Shown here: positions 10,100 through 22,019 of the stretch, piece by piece
Numbering within the stretch: position 1 is the stretch's first letter
Layout of the letters: the number at the start of each line of letters is the position of its first letter
Origin: Siphonodentalium dalli
Lineage: Eukaryota; Mollusca; Scaphopoda; Gadilida; Siphonodentaliidae
Length of the DNA: 64,000 nucleotides
Assembly (NCBI GenBank): GCA_032622095.1
Contig: CP136068.1
Location: forward strand, 163,515,465 to 163,579,464
Direction: 5' to 3'
Notes under the pieces: generated by a model
Database searches by the model: none
What the model saw: the letters and a program-made list of their open reading frames with translations, nothing else
What the model was told of the DNA's origin: nothing
Program-made: the position numbers and the translations under genes

Positions 10100-13085
10100 A
10101 TTATTAACAATCCCAAAGGAAATAGCAATATATCAGTCATTCAGAAAACATGGTTATTTAATGTGCGTAAAAACAGAGCGAATGAAAGACTCTGAAGAGA
10201 TGTGCCTTGTATTGTCGGTATTGAATGTGGGGAAATCGTTGTGCAGAAAATAGCTAAATTGTCAGAAACTGAGTCTGTGATGTCTGAAACTTGGAGCTGG
10301 TAATTAATTGCGTAGATAACTATTAAATTGAAATAAAAATATACATTAAAACTTGCAGATATTCGATTACTTTTACTGAAGTGAAAATATTATAATTTGG
10401 TGTATGTGAGTTACATTGAATTGTTTGTGGGCATTGTGGAGTTCAAACGGCTTGCGGGTGCCAACTGATCACTTCGTCAGATTCCACAAAACACTTCCTT
10501 CGAGTGCGTACGCTAATTTATTAGCTATTAAATACTGTACAGTATTGTACTCTTTCTCATTGTCAATAGGGTGGGTCTGCATTTTTATCCGGAAAACGAC
10601 TTGCAATACTGGGTCCAAAAATAACCCCCAAAAAATTCCACCTTGTATCCATTATTGTTTCCTTGATCCACTCCCGCTCCCTTGTTGAGATAATTAATTG
10701 CAGTTACATCTAAAATAGCCTTCTAAAAGTTGCAATATTTTACATATTATGTTACATATTAAGGATATATGGGGATTTAGTGCTATGTATCAACCGGACA
10801 ATACACACTGGATGTATTTGAATCGCATGGTTGTAACAGCTTTTTGGTGCACACAAAGCTGCAACAACGTACATATTGCGTGTTCTTCAGTCAGCGGCCA
10901 ACTGTCTATTAATTTTCAAAATCATTTCTACTGTTTGTAGTTTTACTACAATGCACATGTGAATAAGTTTCACTATCGGTACTAATCAACAAATGCCCAT
11001 ATATATGCACATTTCAAACTCCATGGAAAAAGACGGTTAACTTAGTCCCTCCGTATTTCAGCAGGAAAAATGTTAATCACATGAGAGAGATTCATCTATA
11101 TGTTTAATATTATGTGGCGAAGAGTGTAAGGAATATAACAAAGAAAATCAGTTGTCTTAAGTCTAGAACATAACTATTATCCGTGAGAGAAATGTGCTGA
11201 TAGTATCCAAAGAGGGTGTTGTGTGTCAATTCCAAATGCCGCCAGTATACATGTTGCATGTACCACCGGTTCTAATTTATATAACCTGCATGTGTTTCTC
11301 ACCATTGTGAATCTGAAAAAACAGTTTGTTTTGCAACCAGGCTCTGATCAGACTGAGAGCGATAAATCGTCTGCATATGGTGCAAATTGTGATGACAAGT
11401 CTTCAGATAAAGGTTGTGTGAATCGTCAAATTTAAATACAGAATCCGAGATTCCGAGTGTGAAACTGTCTAAAGACTCAAAGCTAGTGAAGGAGAGAAAG
11501 TTGATCATATTTGAAAGTTGTCTTGATCTTATTTCATATGTGAAGTTTATTGAATATCGATAACAGACTTGATCGGAACATGTTAACAGTATTTACTTTT
11601 TGTACTGGGGGCATGCCATCTTAAAGTGGATTTGTCAGCATTTTTATATTGGGAAATTACCAGCATGCATTTTGATTGCTGCTGCAACAACCCAAATCTC
11701 GGGACAAACGTATCTCATATCTCGCAATGTGCAGACTTTTTCAATTATCAGTATATATCGCTCACAACTCACAACAAACTCGAGACACAAATTATTATGC
11801 CAGTGAGGAAAACATGCACGAGAAAACATAAATAACCTTAAGAAATCTGGCAAACAAATAAGGCTCGCTGGTGACGACCGAAGCGATTTCCCGGGATTTA
11901 GTGCCAAATAAAGTACTTATTCAATGATGAATTTAGACACAGATTCACTTTCAAAATTAAAATGAGTGAAACTGGCAGTTCAATGGAAGCTGAAGCTTTC
12001 AAAGAATCCTTTGTTCAGCTTAACAACGAAGACTTATCAATGGCTAACATTGTAATTAACAGGCACACAACAAATAAGAAAAATTATCAGAAATGAATTG
12101 ATTCAAACTGATCATTAATTTGATCCATGGCATGAGTAAAAACAATTAAGACTTCTCAAAAAGCAAAAAGTAAAGGTATTGAGGACCTACATGTGTGGAT
12201 CAACGCTAGTCAAATCATCTATGGTGGTGATTTAAATGTGTAAGGGTGACAAGGTTCTTTTGGAAGAAAGTCGGCGCAGAGTATTTTTCATCACATTATT
12301 AACATATAAATTTAAAAATAGCCATAAACCGATTCGACTTGTTGCAAAGAAAAATAAATGGCTGAAAAAGTATTCAAATGCACATCAGGCTATCAAGGAA
12401 GTTGTTGAAAATAAAATATTATGCGGATATTAAAATACTGAACAAGTTCTGCCACACCGTCAGACTTAATGTTCTTCAGTTTCCTACTCAAATATACAAA
12501 TGGTGCAAAGATGCACCAAATAGTTTAATCACGGTCAGATGTGGACAAGAATAGTGCTGGTCGCTATAGACAATAACGAGAAACTTGGTTGGCCACCGAA
12601 GATTGCTGCTGATGGTGAGATCCAGTTCAAATAAGTACAACTGGGTCTTTCAAATGTTAAAGGAAGTTTTAAAGCAGAATAAAGAATTTTGTTGTTGATT
12701 AAGTGTAGAACGTGAGCAGTAAATATAACCGGCACCACCTAAGAAAGAACTGATTCAAAAGTATCACAGCCGTTTTAAGAGAGATATAAATAAAGCTATG
12801 ATTCGCACCCGACAACTGCATATCAAGAGTATTGAACATGAAGTGATATTTGTCGTCGATTTATGGTGGTTTGATGACATGGTAAAATCACGATTATTTC
12901 AACAAAATTCCCTTCAAGTTAGCAACTAGATTTCAAATTCCAAGTGATAAATTTTAATACTTTCACGATTCCGTTCTTGAATGTTTTAGTTCCAAGTTAT
13001 GAACCCTACTACAATGATGTATAATGTATCGACCTACAAGTTATCTCATTCGATATGTGACACTCGTGAGCTCAAAAATACAATT
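10100..13085. other. Unassigned AT-rich stretch
   Basis: About 3 kb with short frames only. The longest are 10416-10688 (90 codons), 11223-11435 and 12236-12433, the last rich in Lys/Arg. None has a family motif I can name. Given the neighbours, parts may be further LINE remnants (for example the Ser/Glu/Lys-rich frames around 11940-12120), but the sequence alone does not show it. Confidence 0.3.
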
Positions 13086-13089
13086 CAAT

Positions 13090-13870
13090 GATATTTTGTA
13101 ATCAGCTCCTCACATGGGTATTTAAACATTATGTCCCCACAACTTCGCTTTGTTATTCCCAATATAATGACGTATTAAGTACTGTCTTCCGTGGTTTGTG
13201 AAGGGTAAGTAGTGTACACAACCACCAGTTTAGCTCAATAAACAAATAATCGAAACCTAGCCCAGCAGCCGCCTCGGGCTACTCTGCGAATTATGATCGG
13301 GTCAAAGATTGGTACATAGCTGAAGCAGTGACCCATGTAGCCACGGCATATAGCAGCAACACGGTACCTTGCCACAGTGAGCCAGCGTGAACAGTACAAA
13401 ATTGAAACATTTAACAGTGTTGAAGACGAATTGCAAACAGACATGACACGAAAGAAACAAACTTAAAATACAGAAGACACAACTAGACACAAGAAACATT
13501 ATAGAACAGATGGCAGAATGTAATCTGAATCACTGTGGAGAAGCGTGACTAGCCGATTGATTGAGCGAAGCCACATCTGCAGGTGGATGCCTCGCGTGAT
13601 ACGGCCGCCCCGGGACTCGTACACCATACCTCACGGGATGCACCCCACGGCATACAGGGTGCCACAGTAGGGGATTCTTACCCATCGAAGTGGAGCGGTA
13701 GTAATTGTATAACGCCGGACCCACACGGGGTTCATGCATGTGTCACGCGGAGATGTCCACAATGTCATTTGTATGATTGTATCTGTGTTGAAAAAGAGGA
13801 TGAAGTCATTGGTGAAGTTGGACAAGAATACACAAATAGTAGCACATAATATTAGCCAAACGCCACACAA
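13090..13870 (+). mobile_element. Possible LTR-retroelement remnant (LTR 3' part plus leader)
   Basis: A TATTTAAAC box-like motif near 13120, a short pyrimidine-rich run, then CAATAAACAAATAA (polyadenylation-signal-like) near 13240 resemble the U3-R-U5 order of an LTR. A GC-richer block follows (13250-13750) with an 88-codon frame at 13583-13849 containing Cys-Pro-Gln-Cys-His-Leu-Tyr-Asp-Cys-Ile-Cys. No second LTR, primer-binding site or pol motif is seen, so this is only a suggestion. Confidence 0.25.
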
Positions 13871-13899
13871 TATTGGAGCCCAAAGATATATAGATAATA

Positions 13900-14420
13900 A
13901 AAGGTCGTAGAATCGAGGTGGCTTTTTGGGACTTTGGCTTTTTTTTAAGAACTAACAATTCAAATTCTTGCCAAATTTGACTCAAACTAAACGATTATTT
14001 TGAAGAAAACTCTATTGAGACAACAAAAATGTTAGTTCAACATGGAACCAAATATCAAGAAATTATGTTGATTATTGCTCAAGCTACTATACGGACTGTA
14101 ACCACATTCGTGTCTTCTTATACCAAACATCAAGAAATTATGTGTTGGATATTGCTCAAGCTACCATGCGGACAATACAAAATCTAAGTCGAAAAAAGGG
14201 TGTAACTCTGTCAAAAATCATCGGCCCTTAACCACATTCGAACTTGGCCTGAGTATTTTCAAGTTTTAACCATGTGCCAAAATCATGTACCAAATATCAA
14301 GAAATTTTGTTGAATATTCCTCGTTATGTGGACAAGGATGTATGGATGACGCACGGATGGATTTGCTGATTATTATTCCTCCGAATTTTTTCGGGAAACA
14401 AAAATAATGAGTCCGATGGA
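13900..14420. repeat. Diverged internal repeats, likely dispersed element
   Basis: The phrase ATCAAGAAATTATGTTG...TTGCTCAAGCTAC occurs at about 14052, 14130 and (partly) 14290, each followed by a CGGAC word in the first two copies. The block ends with TCCTCCGAATTTTTTCGGGAAACAAA, a small inverted repeat that looks like an element end. No coding frame. Confidence 0.5.
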
Positions 14421-14462
14421 CTGGATGGAGCTTATAGGTAAACATTAGGACAATAGAGTTAA

Positions 14463-14771
14463 ATGGGTCAAAACATATACAAAATATTAAGGATATCGTA
14501 CATACATGAGGACAGAAAAATAAAACTATCTATAAAAGTCTTATCTATTTTTCATTATCGTGTTACGTACTATACGCAATTGAGTTACCAGATTATGAGA
14601 AAATATGAATTTCATTTGGGATCACATGATCACAAGATCAACTGGCTTATTCTCACTTTGCCGTCGAGCCTGCAGAAATATTTCCAGCAAGTGATGCAGT
14701 GTGTTTTTTTAGCATGCCACCTGAATGCGTTTCAATTGAGTTGTCGTCGATTTTCATGTTTACTCAAGTGA
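14463..14771 (+). other. Unassigned 102-codon frame
   Basis: Open from 14463 to 14771 with no recognised motif. It is the right distance upstream to belong to the FLYWCH remnant, but neither the frame nor the splice sites support that. Listed only because it is the longest frame locally. Confidence 0.15.
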
Positions 14772-14814
14772 AATAGTAGAAAACTGTTTTGTAATCGCAA
14801 TTCTTATTGAACGG

Positions 14815-15469
14815 TCGAGGAGGAACGCACCTGGTTCTCAACGGCTTCAAATTCCGCATTAAATTACGTCGATCCGAGAATGTCCACTGGTGTGTTCCAA
14901 TAATGGATGTGGTACCACCATTAACATGAAGAAAGACATAGCTAGTTCCGCAATGAGTCAACACAATCATCAAGCTGATTCTGACCAGGTGCGACACATG
15001 CATTTTCTCATTTCAAATTCTTATAAAGAGCGTCCACTCTTGGTAAGCAATAAAGAGCGTTATAATTGATAATAATATAATATAATATAATATGGTATAG
15101 GAATATTTTACAAAGATATTTAACTGATATATCTATTTACAAAACTAGACATCGAATCTAATTCCATTTCTTTTCTTTTTCTAAAAGGCTACGGTTGATG
15201 CCTTCGTCGCAGATCTTATACAGACCTTCCACAGCGGCTCCAGTCCCGTGCCTTCCATATATCAAGAGGAAATTGGTAACCTCAGAACAGATGAAGTAGA
15301 CGCGGTTGTCAACGGCGGAGTTCAGACCTTCTACAGCATGCGATCCGCATTATACCGTTCCCGTGCCAGGAGGAAACCAAAGTTTCCAAAAGCACGAACA
15401 GAGATCGAACTACCAGAAATATATTCAACAACCCTCGGCGAAGACTTCCTGCTATCGTTAGCAGATTGA
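14815..15469 (+). pseudogene. FLYWCH zinc-finger remnant, two exons, MULE-associated type
   Basis: Exon 1 (about 14815-14988) encodes a FLYWCH start: Arg-Gly-Gly-Thr-His-Leu-Val-Leu-Asn-Gly-Phe-Lys-Phe, then Val-His-Trp-Cys. The frame breaks there; the next frame continues with SNNGCGTTINMKK and ends HNHQADSDQ, giving the second Cys and the His-x-His pair. So a small indel near 14890-14896 splits the finger. The donor CCAG|GTGCGA (14988/14989) and the acceptor TTTTCTAAAAG (ending 15187) are both phase 0. Exon 2 (15188-15469) encodes 93 residues, with FYSMRSALYRSRARRKPKFP, then a Leu-Pro-Glu segment and a TGA stop. This linker after FLYWCH is familiar from Mutator-like transposase relatives in invertebrates (from memory). 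No transposase core follows. Confidence 0.65.
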
Positions 15470-16955
15470 TATGCTCCTGATAAAACACACAATACGCATT
15501 GTGGACTTAAAATTGTCTGATGTGTTTTTCCCCGTTGAAGTAGTTTATTATACACTATTTCAATAAGTGGAATGAACTGGAATTATACACTCGCTTAACT
15601 AACTTCATTTATTTGAAAACACAAAACAGTATTCAAATTCTCGTCCTCTTTACCCTGTAGTTGTCTGTATTGGCACTCCGGGTAATATTTCTAGAGGAAA
15701 TGATTTTTATAAAAGCCATAGGCTTATGGCTTCTTATCCAGTCCTCATTTGAACTATTCGTTTTTATATGTGTATAATTGTCAATGTGATGTTATGTTCT
15801 TTCGTTCAAATATATTGTTTACACCAACTGGAATTAAGCAAGAATAGTTTATTTTCTCCTTGCAGGCACAAGACTGAAGCACATACCAGTGTTATGGGAA
15901 AATGTTACAAGTGACAATGACGCTTTGATCATTCTACTTTAGAGGTGAAACAATAGGTTCTTTTTGAAAACAATACGGCGACACAATGAACAAGTGTGGT
16001 CTTGTTATTCCTGTGTTAAAACAGGGATAGCCTGTGTAAAAGATAAAACATTTGAATATTTACCCGATTTCCTTCCAGTGCAGGAGTTGCAAAATTGTAT
16101 CTGCTACGTATGGTATTATCAAAAAATGTTCTACCTGCTAACTTGAAATAATGAATAACTAAACATGGGGCTCAGAAACTCTCAGATGAATCAATCGGAA
16201 AATAAATTCAAGTAACGTGTTCTTTGTTTTGAAAGGACAATTAGCTGCAGTGTCAGATATCAATACAACGATCGCATATTGTCAAATTATAAATAAGTAT
16301 TTTCAGGATACCCCATGTCTAACATTGTGTATTAAATATTTCAGTCCGGATTTCAGGCTGAATTGGAAATTAATCCATGTGTACTAAATCAACTGAAACG
16401 ATTGAACTGGACCTGTTCAATTATCATATTATATTTACCTGGGGTAAGCAATGCTTGGTAGGGCAAACTGATTGGGACTAGTGTCCTTTCTGTCTGAATG
16501 ATGGTGAAGATATTTCACTTATGTGTATTGCTCGCCGTCTGGACACTTTATTGATATGCATCAGGTGAAACTGGGGACACTTAACTATATAATTTGAACA
16601 TGTTTTGTTTCACTCACATACTATCTAAAGGTGTTAACTGTGTTATCCATATTTTGAGTGTTTATAGGATTTCTCTATATACATCCAGGTTTTTTCGTCT
16701 ATGATATTAAAAACCAGACAGATTGTTCTTACCTGTTTTGAGAAGCCATCTTGAGGCATTGAAGAATTATTGCGAGTCAAGGAATACAATGGAATATGTC
16801 TAAAGAACGAGTTGGAAACAATGATCAAAGCCTAAAATATGGGAAGATTCTTTTCATTTCCTAACGAGAATGCCACTAGTAATTTATAACTATGACAGTT
16901 GATGTTGGGTTGAAACAGAAGAGTCTTCCTATTATTATGAGACTATTGTAGAATA
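15470..16955. other. Unassigned stretch
   Basis: No gene recognised. The 60-codon frame at 15964-16146 has no motif. Sequence is AT-rich without obvious repeats. Confidence 0.35.
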
Positions 16956-16959
16956 CTAT

Positions 16960-17400
16960 CCCAAGCGGTGGAATCAATTTGAACAGTGCCTGTAATTTGA
17001 CAATCAAAAGCATATGCTATACAATTTCAGTTTAATTTCGTCAAAACTTATTTAATAAGGAAGTCATTTCGATACGATATAAGATAATTCATAGCAGAGT
17101 GGAAGGAATACACAAAAAATAAGCCATTGAATACCCACCAGTGCCTTCTATGTGATGCACGTATGACTTTCACATATCTTGCTCAGAAAACAGAGCATGA
17201 ATTCTTACTCTCAAGATAACTGTATTCTTATTAACGTCTAAGAGCACTAAAATAATACGATATTAGATGCAGATAACTGCTATCCCATTTGACGTCCACG
17301 ATTCCATTCACTTCAATTTCTAAGAACATTCCAAGAAGAGATCAGGTCATTTAATGTATCTCGCCGATCACAATCCACTTTTCAGACCCATGACTGGAAA
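16960..17400 (+). mobile_element. LINE C-terminal fragment with Cys-x2-Cys region
   Basis: One frame from about 17062 to 17245, with three stops, reads a Lys-Ser-Phe-Arg-Tyr-Asp-Ile-Arg stretch, Trp-Lys-Glu-Tyr, then THQCLLCDARM and TEHEFLL, then Leu-Tyr...Arg-Leu-Arg-Ala. A Cys-x2-Cys pair followed by Glu-His-Glu-Phe and a (L)Y...R motif is the usual 3' end of many LINE ORF2 proteins. The final Cys of the finger appears replaced. The family cannot be fixed from this piece. Confidence 0.55.
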
Positions 17401-17604
17401 TTATTATGTCGGTTTAATTTCAACTCGCGAAAAAAACCCAACCATAAACACAACTTTATTTTCTAGTCACAAGTGGTGCAATTTATTTTGGCTAAGTTAA
17501 ATCTATAACAAACCGTTTGTCACTTTGATTGAAATTTAACTGCAGTCAGGTGTAATTATAAGCAATCAATATTATCGATTTCATTTCTGGCGTATACAGA
17601 TACA

Positions 17605-17690
17605 TGCATATTGATTGATTGATTTTCGGTTTGATGTCGCTTCCAGCAACTAAGGCCATATCAACCATCGGCTCTACTGAAAGGTCAACA
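17605..17690 (-). mobile_element. SINE/LINE 3' tail with (CAAT)n
   Basis: On the minus strand: ATGGCCTTAGTTGCTGGAAG, CGACATCAAACC, then AATCAATCAATCAAT. The same tail, less diverged, occurs on the plus strand at 36884-36982 (GGCATTAGTTGCTGAAAGCG, CGACATTAAACCCC, AATCAATCAATC). Confidence 0.65.
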
Positions 17691-17866
17691 AGTGTCAGGC
17701 GTAGCCATTTTTTGAATATCCTGACGGATCGAGAGTTGGTAAAAGCAATGAAGCTTCAAGCCATGAGCATCACATCTAACGAAATCACATGTTTTTCATG
17801 CATTGCAATGGTCCGTTACAGTATTTTTATACTGGACGATTAGGCATAAAGTGATAAACACATGAT

Positions 17867-17872
17867 TTTATT
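17867..17872 (-). promoter_or_regulatory. Candidate poly(A) signal of the EGF/lectin gene
   Basis: AATAAA on the minus strand, about 745 bases beyond the stop codon of the terminal lectin exon (18615-18617). I found no closer hexamer between them. The region is AT-rich, so a chance match is possible. Confidence 0.3.
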
Positions 17873-18079
17873 TGATTTTTGTGAAATTTCTTGAAAAAAT
17901 ATCCTATGTAACTGTGACTCAGTATGTGGCCTTAAACAAGCACGATGCAGCAGCTTGGCGTGTTACCTTATTGTGATATGTATAGTATAACGAGTATAGT
18001 CATACTTCCATTATCCACATCACTAGTATTAATACATATAATTGATTGGCCTCAATGTCGTCCTATTTTAGTAACCACC

Positions 18080-18585
18080 TTAGTGTCATGTTTCGATGTT
18101 CCTGTCTAACTGTGTGGCAATACTACTGTGCCAGCAGTGTCCTGTAGCATGCATCGATGTTCTTGTGCCTCTGTGTAGCATATAGTAATTTGTCAGCAGT
18201 GTCATGTAGTGTGCTTCGGTGTTTCGCTGTGTAGCATATATTAATGTGTCATATGGCGTGCATCGATATTGTGTCGCTGTGTAGAATACACTAATGTTCG
18301 TCAATGTCATATAGCATGCCTCGCTGTTCTTGTGTCTCGTTGTGGCATAGGCTAGTCTGTCTGTGTTCATGTGTGGCTGTGTGGCATATAGTATTGTGTC
18401 ATCAGTGTCACATAGCATGCCTCTGTGTTATTGTGTGGCTGTGTGACAGTAATGTGTCATCGGTATCATATAGCATGCATCGATGTTCTTGTGTGGCTGA
18501 GTCGCATATATTAATTTGTCAACAGTGTCACAGAGAATGTCCCGCGATGTTCTTGTGTATAGCATACATGGCATTCATATACTAG
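18080..18585. repeat. Degenerate ~60-65-bp minisatellite
   Basis: About eight diverged units with the phrases ATAGCATGC(A/C)TCG, TGTTCTTGTGT, GGCTGTGTGGCATATA and GTCA(T/G)CAGTGTCA. Overlapping frames on both strands follow the repeat and are not genes. It lies just beyond the stop of the minus-strand lectin exon, so it may be transcribed in its 3' UTR. Confidence 0.7.
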
Positions 18586-18614
18586 TGTCAGCAGTTCAGT
18601 CGTCTATTCTTCGA

Positions 18615-18835
18615 TTAGTACATTTGGCACAATGTAGGTTTCACGGATGTTCCAGATCCATTAAACATCTCGTATCGCCCACTCGTCTTGTTCACCTTAA
18701 CTGGCTTAACACGAAGATTCTGTCCGTTACCTGTTATGGGATTCCCCGAAGCCCAGATGTCAGATGGTACCATGGAGCCTCCGAAATAGTATGTGTTGTT
18801 GCTGTATTTGTCGGTGCCAGAGACGAAGAGCTTCG
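18615..18835 (-). CDS. Terminal exon: second half of C-type-lectin-like domain
   Basis: Acceptor ATATTTTTTCAG precedes 18835. The exon starts in phase 1 (CG completes a codon) and runs 72 codons to TAA at 18615-18617. It begins Lys-Leu-Phe-Val-Ser-Gly-Thr-Asp, has an Asp-Ile-Trp-Ala-Ser-Gly-Asn-Pro motif like the W-x-x-G-x-P of C-type lectin domains, and ends Pro-Thr-Leu-Cys-Gln-Met-Tyr, matching the last Cys strand. The EPN/QPD and WND calcium motifs are absent, and the two middle cysteines that would pair in a typical fold are not visible. So this is a lectin-like domain probably without classical calcium-sugar binding. No transmembrane segment follows, so the product ends extracellularly. 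It joins in phase to the exon at 22020-22208. The family call is by motif order only. Confidence 0.7.
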
Positions 18836-20640
18836 CTGAAAAAATATATATGTGTAGCATATATGGTACGTCATAAATTAAATTACTATAGTTTAAAACA
18901 ACTTGATAACAGCTGCATATGAATATTGTTGTTCCGTGAAATCAATGCAATATGCATAATACAAATAAAATACAGCTCAAATTATTTAAAAATGATGTTG
19001 CAAGAAAATATATGCAACCTGTTCTGTAATGAAACAGGACGAACGTCAATACTTCTACACAGTTTGTTTCATTATACTGCGTTACGGATTATATTATTAA
19101 CGAAACAAACCTTTGTTTCGTAAATATTCTATATCTGATTTTGTGACGTCACCAATGTTTAACAATTATTACCGACCAAGTGAAAACTCGTTGGGGAGCA
19201 GAGTAGAACGTTACTGTTGTCGTAATCATAAATCAAGGCTCCAACTCAAATCGATCAATGTGCAACTTCTCATGAACATCACCAACAACTGTCATCACCA
19301 CGGCAGTCTCACCAACATTCTCCAACTTATATAAAGCAGAACGGATGCTACCGCTGACTATCCGGTCAACATGGATATGAAGCCGATTAAGCTGTTCTAA
19401 CATATATATCGACGCATTGTCCCAAACCGAATCTGAGTTATCAAATAGTGGCAAATGTAAGTTATGTAAATAATTTCGATGGTTGTCTTGGTGAGTTGAC
19501 ATTTATTCCGACGGAGTTGAGATAGCGGGTGACAATTTTGTGTTGTCCCATCACTAAGTCTTAACATTTTAAAACTGACCGCCACATTGGACGCCATCTT
19601 GGATTTTGGTACTCTTAGAATAGTGAGTATAGTTGCAATTCGCATTTTACACGTGGTATGTGTTTTCTACATTAAATAAAAGGAAAAACTGCGATTTATT
19701 CTATCATTCTTGTGGACATTGACATTGGGGAGGGTTACGTTTTTGCCTATTATTTCAATATTTGTAGGGAGAGGATAATGCACTTATTATCTCCCGGTGG
19801 CAAATAGTCCACTTTTTCCAAACATATATATGACAAAATGGGATACGTCCAGCGTACTAGGTTTGTACATAGTTTACGGGCGACAGTTTCTCTGAATCGT
19901 CATGATATTTTACGCAGAACGTTACATTCTACCATGACGTTGTAAAATTTCAAACAAACCAGAAAATTAAGAACGTTCGGATCTATTATCAATAAGTTCC
20001 TCATAATAACAAATATATCTTGTTGTTTATTGTGAATCTATTATCTTTTAACCAATTGTATATTGCTGGTCAACCGGCTGAAAATAAGACTAATGTGTCA
20101 GTAGGGTACATTCACAAATAATCTTACCATACATAGCTGCCACTAAGTCCAAGGCCAAGAATCATTTTCATAAATGATAAATAGATTTACCTTCCACAAA
20201 AAAATGGTTTCAACTTGATCTACCGAGGCTAGGGGTATCCGATCACTTTTGGTATTTGACCGCTCCACTATAGGGGAAAGTCAACTTTTTCGGATGTTTA
20301 TTAACTGTGTATTATCATGATGGATATGAGCATGACAGTGATGATGAGGATTATATTGATGATAAATATGTTGACGATAACGACGTTGGTGATGATTGTG
20401 ATAATGATAAGTAAGATGCTGATAAGTAGGACGGCAATATAATATGGCCGTACGTGACACGCAGTGGAGCAACCACATAATTTGTGGTGATTCAATATTA
20501 CAGTAATCATATATAGGATGATAGTTATGCGTGGTGTACCACTACCGGTACTCATGACGATGAAGGGGTCAGTGGCGCCACATTTTGGGGTACTGTGTAC
20601 CCTACTTTACAACAATGTGTTTTCAGCACACATTTGCATG
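18836..20640. other. Intron sequence of the lectin-like gene, no exon seen
   Basis: Between the two lectin-domain exons. Short frames at 19113-19645 are unassigned. It includes a TGACGTCA-containing 24-mer (19129-19152) that recurs inverted at 45019-45042, and a degenerate GAT/ATG-rich stretch (20310-20420) that produces spurious His/Ile-rich frames. Confidence 0.4.
19129..19152 (+). repeat. 24-bp word with TGACGTCA palindrome, inverted copy at 45019-45042
   Basis: The 24 bases ending GATTTTGTGACGTCAC are identical, in reverse complement, to 45019-45042. TGACGTCA is the full cAMP-response-element palindrome. Flanks do not match well, so this could be the end of a dispersed repeat or chance plus palindrome. 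Confidence 0.5.
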
Positions 20641-21139
20641 GTGGGGAATCACGTGGTTTCCACTTGGTGAGAGCATCATACATTTAAAATGGCCGACGCG
20701 ATCTCAAACGCTACCAGAAACGAAGAAAAGGGTATTGCCCTAGGACATGACATATTACTTGTGTTATTTTGGCAGCTACGAACATATTCTATATTAATTT
20801 TCAAACACGCTGCTGCCCCGTTTGTGTCCAAGCGCACAGTTGTTTGCTCTAACATTCTGACCAACGTTGTCAGTTGAAGGATTCTCCTAGATGTATGGAC
20901 TGATGTATTCCACGAACCTCCGACTGGCAACTATGATCAGAATGTTATATAAAAAAAACTAAGTTCGGAACAACTAAGCTATCAACTTTAAAAAAATTAA
21001 ACTAGCACATGCTCGTAACCGTCAAAATGCTATGTTCTGTGTCAGTTCCTCCAATAATATGTTTCTGTATTTGCCCTCGCCTCGGCCATTTTTTGAATGC
21101 GTGGTAGTCGCCAACCTCGAAACCAAGTGATTTCCCCAC
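20641..21139. mobile_element. MITE with ~65-bp imperfect TIRs
   Basis: The left end reads GTGGGGAATCACGTGGTTTC and continues to AAAATGGCCGACGCG. The right end, reverse complemented, reads GTGGGGAAATCACTTGGTTT and continues to AAAAAATGGCCGAGGCG. About 500 bp with no credible coding frame, although a Met-start frame begins in the left TIR (20689-20877). It lies in an intron of the lectin-like gene. Confidence 0.7.
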
Positions 21140-21239
21140 TGTGATGTTATACTAAACTAGCAGGGTTACCCGGTGTTGCCCAGATTAAAGTGATTGAAAC
21201 CCTATGATGTGGGTATTTGGTGGGAATAGAGAAGTCTTG

Positions 21240-21790
21240 TTCAAAATGTTACACGTATTCTCATAAATGGTATATCCAAATTATGTCATTCTGCTGGATA
21301 CCCGCTCACGTGGGTATTTCTGATAACGAATGTGCAGACAAAGCTGCAAAGGCAGCACTAGAAAATAATCCAGTTGACGACAAAGTTATACATAGTGACA
21401 TCCGCTGTCGAATTAATCAGTTTCTTAAGCAAGAATGACAACAAATATGGGGAATTAGTCCGATAATAAGCTGCATGAACTTCAACATTCGGTTGATCCT
21501 ACTTCTGTTCACCAACTTACTCGACGAGATGGCGTTGTATTAAAATGTGATTGTCATGGTAACCCCATATTGACTATGACTTTATTCATTGTAGTAAACT
21601 TTCTAACGCAAGGGGGAAATACTTCCCCAACCTCAACAGTTATTTATTTTCTACGCGAGATTGATCTTCTAGGTACCATTTAAATGGGCTTGCATTTGAA
21701 CATAATGTGGATGACGATATTTATATTGCATACCCGATAAAAGATCTTGTATGTCTTTGTTTTTACTTGTAGATAGCTGTATTTGTTTTG
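21240..21790 (+). mobile_element. LINE 3' fragment with RNase H C-terminal motif
   Basis: The frame at 21217-21438 has SFCWIPAHVGISDNECADKA, the classic end of a retrotransposon RNase H domain (His-Val-Gly-Ile plus Asn-Glu-x-Ala-Asp, where the Asp is catalytic). It continues with a Cys-Arg-Ile-Asn-Gln-Phe-Leu-Lys-Gln-Glu stretch, then breaks by stops. LINEs carrying RNase H (Jockey/I-like groups) show this order. The 5' part is missing, as usual for truncated copies. Antisense to and within the intron of the lectin-like gene. Confidence 0.75.
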
Positions 21791-21837
21791 TATTCTCTTT
21801 CAATGTCTATTCCTCACTTCTCACTTCTAAGATTCTG

Positions 21838-21995
21838 CTTAAGGTGATGATGGCAATGAAGATTATGAAGACGGCGATGACCATGAAGACGTTTTGGTAA
21901 TGATGACGATGGTGGTGGTGGCGATGACGATAATGATGATGGTGGTAATGGTGAGGATGATGGTTGTGGTGGTGGTGATGATGATGACCAAGATG
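21838..21995. repeat. Degenerate GAT/GGT trinucleotide repeat
   Basis: Imperfect (GATGAT/GGTGGT)n on the plus strand just downstream, in gene sense, of the first lectin-domain exon. The minus-strand His-rich 78-codon frame is a product of this repeat. Confidence 0.85.
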
Positions 21996-22019
21996 GCGAT
22001 AATTCGGCAGTTTACTTAC

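Noticed and set aside
13530-13870. Overlapping frames on both strands in the GC-richer block
   Set aside because: Low stop density follows from higher GC; no motif in either minus-strand frame. Only a weak LTR-leader reading is kept.
18086-18585. Three overlapping frames of about 93-110 codons
   Set aside because: They lie in a degenerate minisatellite downstream of the lectin stop codon and are open on both strands because of it.
20281-20555. His/Ile/Thr-rich minus-strand frames
   Set aside because: They mirror a degenerate GAT/ATG-rich plus-strand stretch; no domain.
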